Shown: in pieces, positions 15,563-21,214 of the stretch
Layout: every line of letters begins with the position of its first letter
How positions within the stretch are numbered: the first letter of the stretch is position 1
Source: Achromobacter sp.
GTDB taxonomy: Bacteria; Pseudomonadota; Gammaproteobacteria; Burkholderiales; Burkholderiaceae_B
Length of the DNA: 21,214 bases
Direction: 5' to 3'
Assembly (NCBI GenBank): GCA_003454835.1
Contig: DMTA01000354.1
Location: 1 to 21,214 of the forward strand
Notes under the pieces: generated by a model
Seen by the model: the letters and a program-made list of their open reading frames with translations, nothing else
Told to the model about the DNA's origin: nothing
Databases searched by the model: none
Program-made: the position numbers and the translations under genes

Positions 15563-16948
15563 ATGCCCCGATTGCCTCTTACTGCAAGAATCCCTCTCGC
15601 AGTCTCGTTGCTTTTCCTGGTGATTTCCGCTGCGCTGATTTCGTTGGCGCTGCATGGCGTGTCACGCCAGTTCGACCGGCAGGTCGCAAATTTGGGCCAG
15701 GTGTACCTGGACGGGCTGTCGGCGGCGATCCTTCCAGCGGTACAGGCTGGCGATGTCACGCAGATGGACGACGTCCTCAACCGGGCCCTGGATACGCACC
15801 TGGGCGTGATCGATCGGACCTTGGCCGTCGTCACCGCCGATCGCCGCATTCTGGCGCACGTGGCCCGCTATCCGGAAGTTGAGTCGATTCCGCTGGCGTC
15901 ATTTGCCGACCCCTCCGGCACGCTGGTCAGCCCTCGCTCGGAAGGGGTGTGGACATGGCGTTTACTGGACGAAACACGCCCCGCGCTGGGTACGGTGGTG
16001 GCAAACCTTGATGTCAGTGATTTTCTTCGGCAAAGACAGGAGCTTGCATGGGAATTGGGCATGGTGGGGTTGGCGATCGGCTTGATCGGCGCGGCGCTCT
16101 GTTTTGTCATGGCGCGACGCCTTCAGCGTCCAATCATCTCCTTGACGGAAGCGCTGCGCGCGGGACCTGAGGATCGACTGCGGCCCATGCCGGTGAACAC
16201 CACCGACCCCGAACTGCAGGAACTGCTGTCTGCATACAACTGGATGATTGAAGGCGTGCTGGAACGTGAAGCGCTGACGCAACGCAGCGCCCGCGTCGAG
16301 CGCGAGGCCGTGCTGGGTCGGATGTCGGCTGCCCTGGCGCATGAAGTGCGCAACCCCTTGGGCGGCCTGCGCACCGCCGTGCAGACGCTCAGGCAATTCG
16401 GTGACCGCAGTGACGTTCGCAACGAGTCGCTGGGCTTCATCGAGCGCGGCATCGAAACGCTGCAAGCCGTCGTAGACGCCAGCCTGCACACATTCCGTCC
16501 CGGCCAGGCGATGTTGCGCGAGGCGGATATCGCAGATATCCGTTTGATGGTGGGGGCACAAGCGAGCCGGGGAGGCGTGCGCGTCGAACTTCATTGCGAA
16601 GGCATCCAGGAAAGGCATCTGCCTCTGCCGGCAGGGGCCGTGCGGCAGGTATTGCTCAATCTTGTGCTCAACGCCATCCAGGCATCTGCGCCGGGCGAGA
16701 AGGTCCTTGCCTTCGCGCGCGCTCGCGGCGACGCCCTGACGCTGCATGTTGCCGATGCCGGAAGGGGCTTGCCGCCAGCCGCACAACTCGCCTTGACGGG
16801 CTGCCCGACCGACGGTGACGGTATGGGTCTGGGCATCGTGGCAGATCTGATAAAAACCATGCGAGGCAGGCTTCGCGTTTCCCCTCTCGCCAGCGGCACG
16901 CGCATCTCCGTGCGGCTGCCCCTTTGCGAACCGGAGCAGACACCTTGA
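15563..16948 (+). CDS. Membrane sensor histidine kinase of a two-component system
   Basis: From the ATG at 15563 the product is 461 residues. A first membrane span (about 9-32), a periplasmic sensor domain of roughly 120 residues, and a second span (about 160-182) are followed by a HAMP-like linker. The HisKA dimerisation helix reads ALAHEVRNPLGGL, with phospho-acceptor His260. The ATPase domain has the N box VLLNLVLNAIQ and the G boxes VADAGRGLP and GDGMGLGIV. The H-E-x-x-N-P motif places it in the NtrB/DctB-type group. The start is uncertain: no strong ribosome binding site is seen, the frame is open to 15470, and a CATAAT -10-like element lies at 15529-15534. The stop overlaps the start of the response regulator by four bases. 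It probably senses a carboxylate or related solute for the divergent tctBA genes. Confidence 0.9.
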   Translation: MPRLPLTARIPLAVSLLFLVISAALISLALHGVSRQFDRQVANLGQVYLDGLSAAILPAVQAGDVTQMDDVLNRALDTHLGVIDRTLAVVTADRRILAHVARYPEVESIPLASFADPSGTLVSPRSEGVWTWRLLDETRPALGTVVANLDVSDFLRQRQELAWELGMVGLAIGLIGAALCFVMARRLQRPIISLTEALRAGPEDRLRPMPVNTTDPELQELLSAYNWMIEGVLEREALTQRSARVEREAVLGRMSAALAHEVRNPLGGLRTAVQTLRQFGDRSDVRNESLGFIERGIETLQAVVDASLHTFRPGQAMLREADIADIRLMVGAQASRGGVRVELHCEGIQERHLPLPAGAVRQVLLNLVLNAIQASAPGEKVLAFARARGDALTLHVADAGRGLPPAAQLALTGCPTDGDGMGLGIVADLIKTMRGRLRVSPLASGTRISVRLPLCEPEQTP

Positions 16949-18252
16949 ACGAAATACAGGTTTTGCTGATCGAGGACGATGAACTCCTGGGCGGCGCATT
17001 GTTGCAGCGATTGCGGCTGGAGGGGATCTCGGCCCAGTGGGTGCAAAGCTGTGCGCAGGCGGTCGAACTGTTTCGCAGGACGCGCGTGCGACCGGCGTTT
17101 CTATTGGCCGATATCCGGCTTCCTGATGGGTCTGGCGAAGACCTGTACCGGCGCCTGATTCCGCATTTGGCCAGCACCACCGTTGTATTCGCGACGGCGT
17201 ATGGCGAGATCGCACAGGCGGTGAGGCTGGTCGGGGCTGGCGCGAACGATTATCTGACCAAACCCTATGACACCGATGCGCTCGTGATGCGCATCCGATC
17301 GGTCATCGCCGCACAGCCCGCCGGCCATCACGACAATGTGCTGGACAACCCCTTCGCGATTCATGACGAAACCTTGGCGGTGGCACAGGAACTTGAGCGC
17401 CTGGCCACCAGTTCCCTGCCGGTGCTGTTCCAAGGAGAGACGGGAACCGGAAAAGACCGCGCCGCCCGCTACATGCACACGCGATCCCCTTACTCTGCTG
17501 GTCCGTTCGTCGTAGTCAATTGCGCCACATTGGCGACGGATCTGAGCGAAAGCTTGTTGTTCGGACACGTGAAGGGCGCCTTCAGCGGCGCCAGCGCGGC
17601 GCGCGAGGGTCTGTTTGCGCAAGCAGGCGGTGGCACGCTTTATCTTGACGAAGTCGCTGAACTGACACCGAGAGCGCAAGCCGCGCTGCTCGGCGTGCTG
17701 GAAAACGGTGAATACCGGCCTCTGGGCGACGGCGGCACCAGGCAAACACAATGCCGGATTCTGTCCAGCACGAGTTCGGACCTGCAGGCCGCAATGGCGC
17801 AAGGCACGTTTCGCCCTGATCTCTACTATCGGCTGAGCGTGGCAAGCATTTCGACACCGCCGCTACGGCATCGCCTCGGCGCCTTGCCAGATCTCGCGCG
17901 CGGCATGCTGGCCCAGCACATCCCCGCCGGCGCTTCGCTGTCATCCGACGCGCTGCAAGCCATGCGGGACTACGCCTGGCCTGGAAACGTGCGAGAACTG
18001 AAAAATCGCATTGCGCGCGCGGCGGTGATGATGGACGGCACAATCGTGAAAAGCGGCGACCTCTTCCCCGAGAACAGGCTGACCGAACCGGCGGACCTGG
18101 CCGCAACCCGGTTCGACGCGGAACAACGCGCGATCCAGCACGCCATTGCGGAGTCCGGAGGCCATATGGGCCAGGCTGCCAGGCTGCTGGGAATCTCCAG
18201 GACAACGTTGTGGAAGAAACTACGCGCAGCTCGGGGCGAAGGGGGGAACTGA
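16945..18252 (+). CDS. NtrC-type sigma54-dependent response regulator
   Basis: The 435-residue protein has three domains. The receiver domain (about 1-120) carries the acidic pocket in LIEDDE, phospho-acceptor Asp56 in LLADIRLPDG and Lys106 in LTKPYD. A AAA+ domain (about 140-365) has the Walker A GETGTGKD (164-171), LYLDEVAEL as Walker B, and FRPDLYYRL. The C-terminal Fis-type helix-turn-helix reads GGHMGQAARLLGISRTTLWKKL. The sigma54-contacting loop is GAFSGA (211-216) instead of the usual GAFTGA, a conservative change. Translation most likely starts with TTG at 16945, inside the kinase stop (TTGA), eight bases after GGAG. A second TTG at 16924 is less likely. It should activate a sigma54 promoter, plausibly for tctBA. 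Its 3' end overlaps the convergent cyclase gene by 33 bases. Confidence 0.93.
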   Translation: MNEIQVLLIEDDELLGGALLQRLRLEGISAQWVQSCAQAVELFRRTRVRPAFLLADIRLPDGSGEDLYRRLIPHLASTTVVFATAYGEIAQAVRLVGAGANDYLTKPYDTDALVMRIRSVIAAQPAGHHDNVLDNPFAIHDETLAVAQELERLATSSLPVLFQGETGTGKDRAARYMHTRSPYSAGPFVVVNCATLATDLSESLLFGHVKGAFSGASAAREGLFAQAGGGTLYLDEVAELTPRAQAALLGVLENGEYRPLGDGGTRQTQCRILSSTSSDLQAAMAQGTFRPDLYYRLSVASISTPPLRHRLGALPDLARGMLAQHIPAGASLSSDALQAMRDYAWPGNVRELKNRIARAAVMMDGTIVKSGDLFPENRLTEPADLAATRFDAEQRAIQHAIAESGGHMGQAARLLGISRTTLWKKLRAARGEGGN

Positions 18253-19407
18253 GGGATTCAACCCCACCTGGTTCCGCCCTGCCGCCTTCCCGCGGTAAAG
18301 CGCTGCGTCTGCCTCCCGAAGCGCTTCCTCCAACCTATTCGCGCCATAGAACCGCGAAGAAATGCCAATCGTCACCGTACAGCGCAGTGGCGCGTCGACG
18401 CCTGTGATGTGGATTGGGTGACTCTCGATGGTTGCTCGCAGCCGTTCCGCCACCGCTAAGACGTCCGCCACTTGCGTGTCCAGCAGAATCGCGACGAACT
18501 CCTCACCCCCAATCCGCCCTGTCAAATCCCCCTGACGCACGCCCGCGCGTAGCAAGGCCGTCACTTGGCAAATCACCTCATCGCCCGCCAGGTGACCGTA
18601 GGTGTCATTGATCCGCTTGAAATGATCGACGTCCAACACCAGCAAATACGCGGGCGCCGCGTTCCGGCCGTTGAAGTATTGAACCAGCGCTTCCGTCAGC
18701 CCCCTGCGATTCAGCAAATCCGTCAACGGATCCCGCGCCGCCATATTGCGCAAACTATCCGTCAGCCGCCGGAGAACCAGCCAGACAATCGAAGGCGGCA
18801 CGATGGTGGCAAGCGTCGACATATAGATGTAGAAAATCATCTGGAACCGGCTGTCCATATGCAGCGCGTCCAGGCCGCCCTCCGTGATCTTCAGGAACTT
18901 CAACGCGTTCAGCACACAGATTCCGCCGATCAGGCACGCGAAGAAGATCATTTCTGCGCGCAAGTCCTTGGCGAACGTGCGCGTGCCGCAGAGCACCGTG
19001 ACTGTCATGGCGAAGAAAAGCAGCGTCGCCGACGCCGCGAGCATGGCGTAGCGCGCTTCCGGTCCGAATTGCGATTGCACCAGCCACTGCAATATCCCAT
19101 ACACCATGCAAAACACCGCCAACGGCAACCACAAGCGCACCTGGCGACCGAAGAATCGCATGGCGCCCAGCAAGTACGCGATTGGCGCGGCCAGCGTCAG
19201 GCAGTGATTGACGACGCTCATCAGGCTCCAGGCGGGACCGCCTTCAACCAGTTGCAGGATGTAGGCCGCCGCGAGCAGCAGATTGCCCACGGCAAAGACG
19301 TCCATGCCCATTCTGTTGCCAGGCAGGCGACGGCTGATAAGCAGGAACATGCCGGAAAAGCACAGCAGATGTGCGCACAGCATGCCAACGAGGGTGGAGG
19401 CAACCAT
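18220..19407 (-). CDS. Membrane-bound diguanylate cyclase (GGDEF)
   Basis: The 395-residue protein has six or seven N-terminal membrane spans (about residues 1-210) and a C-terminal GGDEF domain (about 218-385). The active-site motif is GGEEF at 300-304. The upstream DVDHFKRINDTYGHLAGDEV segment carries the usual metal- and substrate-binding residues. An inhibitory I-site RQGD (291-294) sits exactly five residues before GGEEF, so product feedback is likely intact. It should make cyclic di-GMP from two GTP. The N-terminal membrane sensor has no signature I can name. The start ATG at 19405-19407 lacks a good ribosome binding site, so expression may be low. The gene is convergent with the response regulator and overlaps its end. 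Confidence 0.93.
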   Translation of the reverse strand: MVASTLVGMLCAHLLCFSGMFLLISRRLPGNRMGMDVFAVGNLLLAAAYILQLVEGGPAWSLMSVVNHCLTLAAPIAYLLGAMRFFGRQVRLWLPLAVFCMVYGILQWLVQSQFGPEARYAMLAASATLLFFAMTVTVLCGTRTFAKDLRAEMIFFACLIGGICVLNALKFLKITEGGLDALHMDSRFQMIFYIYMSTLATIVPPSIVWLVLRRLTDSLRNMAARDPLTDLLNRRGLTEALVQYFNGRNAAPAYLLVLDVDHFKRINDTYGHLAGDEVICQVTALLRAGVRQGDLTGRIGGEEFVAILLDTQVADVLAVAERLRATIESHPIHITGVDAPLRCTVTIGISSRFYGANRLEEALREADAALYRGKAAGRNQVGLNPSVPPFAPSCA

Positions 19408-19500
19408 GAGAGGGACGTCGAGAGGGAATTCGACCGAAAACGCTCGGAATTGGCGATAAAGTAGCCGTCAGACATGTCGGTGCGGCAGATGTGCCGGCCG

Positions 19501-19528
19501 TTGTCCAGATGAATGACGCCGGGATAAT
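19501..19528 (+). promoter_or_regulatory. Candidate sigma70 promoter of the macrodomain gene
   Basis: TTGTCC (19501-19506) and GATAAT (19523-19528) are separated by 16 bases and lie 31 bases before the start codon, with CGAGGAGAAATCAA as ribosome binding site. The -10 matches TATAAT at five of six positions and the -35 matches TTGACA at four of six. This is a by-eye call. Confidence 0.5.
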
Positions 19529-19559
19529 ACCGCCCATTCCCGTCACGAGGAGAAATCAA

Positions 19560-20078
19560 ATGCCCACCACACTGCGAGCCATCCGCTCAGACATCACCAA
19601 GCTTCAAGTGGAGGCGATCGTCAATGCCGCCAACTCCTCATTGCTGGGCGGTGGCGGCGTGGATGGCGCGATTCATCGTGCCGCGGGACCGGATCTGGTG
19701 CACGAGTGCCGGCTGCTTGGCGGCTGCAAGACGGGCGATGCGAAGGTGACCGGCGGATATCGCCTGCCCTCGCGCTTCATCATTCACACGGTAGGTTCGG
19801 TTTGGCGGGGTGGGGAAAACGGGGAACCGGCACTCTTGGCAAGTTGTTATCAACGCTGCATTGCGCTGGCCGAGGAAAAAGGCGTGGCTTCGATTGCGTT
19901 TCCGAGTATCAGCACCGGCATCTATGGCTATCCCATTGATTTGGCGGCGCAGGTCGCGGTCGATACCGTTCGTGTAAGCCTGTCGAGGGATTCGTCAATT
20001 CAAGAGGTCATCTTCTGCTGCTTTTCGGACGCAGACCTGAGTCACTACGAGCGAGTTCTAAACCGGCCACCTGAATGA
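19560..20078 (+). CDS. Macrodomain O-acetyl-ADP-ribose deacetylase (YmdB/MacroD type)
   Basis: The 172-residue product is a single macrodomain close to E. coli Ymd[21 protein letters not shown] in parts forms the ADP-ribose-binding loop near residues 20-40. [23 protein letters not shown] stretch in parts follows, and the second loop [11 protein letters not shown] lies near 117-127. Such enzymes cleave O-acetyl-ADP-ribose and, in some cases, ADP-ribose from proteins. The ATG has a strong GAGGAG site, while the longer frame up to 19491 has none. The gene is divergent from the diguanylate cyclase gene with a 152-base spacer, and a candidate promoter lies inside that spacer. Confidence 0.93.
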   Translation: MPTTLRAIRSDITKLQVEAIVNAANSSLLGGGGVDGAIHRAAGPDLVHECRLLGGCKTGDAKVTGGYRLPSRFIIHTVGSVWRGGENGEPALLASCYQRCIALAEEKGVASIAFPSISTGIYGYPIDLAAQVAVDTVRVSLSRDSSIQEVIFCCFSDADLSHYERVLNRPPE

Positions 20079-20168
20079 CGCGACGCGAGGAGGCGGCCGC
20101 TCTGCCGTCTGCCACCGATTGCCTGGCCACGGGATCGCCGCTCATCGACGCCTTTCAGTTCCGCCGGC

Positions 20169-20798
20169 CTAATCCCGTCGCCGCCACACGCTAGCCAGCC
20201 ACGGCTGCTGCTCGCGCGGCAGTCCGTCGGGCCGGTAGTAGTGCTCAAGCTCGTCGAAACCCGCGGCCTCCATCAGCGCACGCCAGCCTTCCAGATCGTG
20301 ATAAGCCCCGTAGCGCCCGCGATTCCAGCCTTCCTGGTTGCCGCCCCGGGGATTGGAACTGAACAACACGCCGCGCGGCCGCAGCGCTGCCCGCAGTTCC
20401 TTGAGCACGCGCGGCAGTTCCTGCCCCGGCACGTGAAATAGCACGGCGTTGGCGAAAATGCCGTCAAAGCGCGATGCCGGCAGCTGGAGCCGCAGAAAGT
20501 CCTGCTCCCAGACCTCGCACCCGCTTGCCGCGCGCGCCATTTCCACGAAGCGCGGCGTGCCATCCAGGCCCACGGGCCGGTGTCCCATTGCCAGAAAGGT
20601 CTTCAGATCGCGCCCCGGACCGCAACCCAGATCCAGGATGTCATAGGGCGGCTCGCCGTCGATGTGCCGCAGCAAGGCGGCGATGTTCTGGCTGACGTCA
20701 TGGTCCCGCGTGCCGGCCTGGAAGGAATCGGCGTTCTCTTCGTAATGGGCGAGCGTCAGGGACGTGATCTTGGCGAGGTCTTCGGGATCCAGGTGCAT
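20169..20798 (-). CDS. Class I SAM-dependent methyltransferase
   Basis: The 209-residue protein has the Rossmann methyltransferase pattern. Motif I is DILDLGCGPGRDL near residues 53-65, with the acidic end of strand two in PVGLDGT. Motif IV is represented by FDGIFANAVLFHVP, and a RPRGVLFSSNPRG segment follows. The Ala-Asn-Ala-Val-Leu-Phe-His region is typical of small-molecule methyltransferases of the UbiE-like group. The substrate is not known. I start at the ATG at 20796-20798. Another ATG five codons upstream (20811-20813) and the frame to 20879 are open but have weak or no binding sites. The macrodomain gene ends convergently 90 bases away, and the upstream side abuts the degenerate tandem repeats. 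Confidence 0.88.
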   Translation of the reverse strand: MHLDPEDLAKITSLTLAHYEENADSFQAGTRDHDVSQNIAALLRHIDGEPPYDILDLGCGPGRDLKTFLAMGHRPVGLDGTPRFVEMARAASGCEVWEQDFLRLQLPASRFDGIFANAVLFHVPGQELPRVLKELRAALRPRGVLFSSNPRGGNQEGWNRGRYGAYHDLEGWRALMEAAGFDELEHYYRPDGLPREQQPWLASVWRRRD

Positions 20799-20853
20799 GG
20801 GGCGATTGTGCATCAAAGGGCGCGGGACGGGGAGACGAGGCGCGCCGTCCCCC

Positions 20854-21027
20854 GGGGAACGGCCGCGGCTTGCGATCAAGGGAACAGCCGCGCATTGCGC
20901 TCAGTGGGGAACGGCCGCAGGTTGCGCGCCATGCCGAACGGTCGCGCGTCACGCTGCATCGGTACCGCCGCGCCTCGCGCTTGGGAGACCGGCCGCGCCT
21001 GACGCTCAAGGAAACGGCCGCGCCTTG
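20854..21027. repeat. Degenerate tandem repeat, seven copies of a 25-27 bp unit
   Basis: The motif GGGAAC-GGCCGC followed by CTTGCGCTCAA-like sequence recurs seven times. The GGGAAC-equivalents begin near 20855, 20880, 20907, 20934, 20960, 20985 and 21010, giving steps of 25, 27, 27, 26, 25 and 25. Copies diverge by substitutions, and the non-27 steps look like small deletions. Read on the minus strand, a 27-base unit would encode about ARPFPMERN. The first unit in that direction coincides with the last codons (KARPFP, stop) of the LysR-type gene. There are no spacer-like unique stretches, so this is not a CRISPR array. Confidence 0.8.
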
Positions 21028-21214
21028 ATGAAGTCGATCAGCGCCTTCAGCGGCGACGGCACCAAGCGGCGTCCCGAGTAGTACAGAAATGGTCCCGAAA
21101 ACTGCGGCCACCACGGTTCCAGCACGGGCTCCAGCGCGCCGCTTGCGAAGTGCGGGCGCAGCCAGTCTTCGAACAGATACATGACGCCCGCCCCCGCGAT
21201 GGCCGCGTCCACGG
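21006..21214 (-). CDS. LysR-type transcriptional regulator, C-terminal end (partial, cut by right edge)
   Basis: Sixty-nine codons, including the stop, run off the right edge of the window. The N-terminal helix-turn-helix is outside it, so only the end of the effector-binding domain is visible. The segments MYLFEDWLRPHFASGAL, PVLEPWWPQFSGPFLYY and LKALIDFIKAR are typical of the C-terminal lobe of LysR-family proteins. Any apparent start near 21212 is only the edge of the window. The last codons, KARPFP and the TGA, lie inside the first copy of a degenerate tandem repeat that continues past the stop toward the methyltransferase gene. Confidence 0.85.
   Translation of the reverse strand, partial: VDAAIAGAGVMYLFEDWLRPHFASGALEPVLEPWWPQFSGPFLYYSGRRLVPSPLKALIDFIKARPFP

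Noticed and set aside
18565..19464. A 299-codon plus-strand open frame opposite the diguanylate cyclase
   Set aside because: Composition is dominated by Arg, Gln and His, it has no ribosome binding site, and the opposite strand has an intact GGDEF protein.
20854..21027. CRISPR array
   Set aside because: Copies are contiguous and degenerate with no unique spacers, and no cas gene is near.

Overview
The window is GC-rich, densely coded DNA. Gene content and sequence style (a TctA/TctB tripartite tricarboxylate transporter, a pirin, an O-acetyl-ADP-ribose deacetylase, a tetrathionate-reductase-like cluster) suggest a beta-proteobacterium of the Achromobacter/Bordetella (Alcaligenaceae) type. 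That assignment is inferred from style, not from a search. No rRNA, tRNA, insertion sequence or CRISPR array was seen.

Layout. Positions 1-1594 (minus) hold the membrane subunit (cut by the left edge) and the four-cluster iron-sulfur subunit of a TtrBC-type respiratory reductase, behind an FNR-type site. At 1748-2326 (minus) is a DNA-deoxyinosine/uracil glycosylase-like enzyme. At 2498-3361 (plus) is a pirin, closed by a strong intrinsic terminator. Positions 3482-4375 (minus) hold a small secreted protein directly abutting a DUF2185 (Imm33-like) gene. At 4772-5749 (plus) is an eight-helix membrane protein of unknown function.

Positions 5998-10992 form a self-contained cassette. A divergent AraC-type regulator faces two successive exported DUF1254/DUF1214 proteins and an exported, probably outer-membrane beta-barrel protein. 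This is the best candidate here for an undescribed system. Its function cannot be read from the sequence, but the layout suggests co-regulated envelope proteins.

Positions 11338-15219 (minus) hold tctB-tctA, an intrinsic terminator, an unrecognised small gene with a very strong ribosome binding site, and a Na+/H+ antiporter-like membrane protein. Divergent from tctB at 15563-18252 (plus) is a two-component system: a membrane sensor kinase and a sigma54-type response regulator, overlapping by four bases. A cluster of dyads lies between the two units. No TctC-type binding protein is present in the window.

The regulator gene ends inside the convergent diguanylate cyclase gene (18220-19407, minus). 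Then come a macrodomain deacetylase (19560-20078, plus), a SAM methyltransferase (20169-20798, minus), a degenerate 25-27 bp tandem repeat block, and the C-terminal end of a LysR-type regulator cut by the right edge. The last codons of that lysR-type gene are themselves the first repeat unit.
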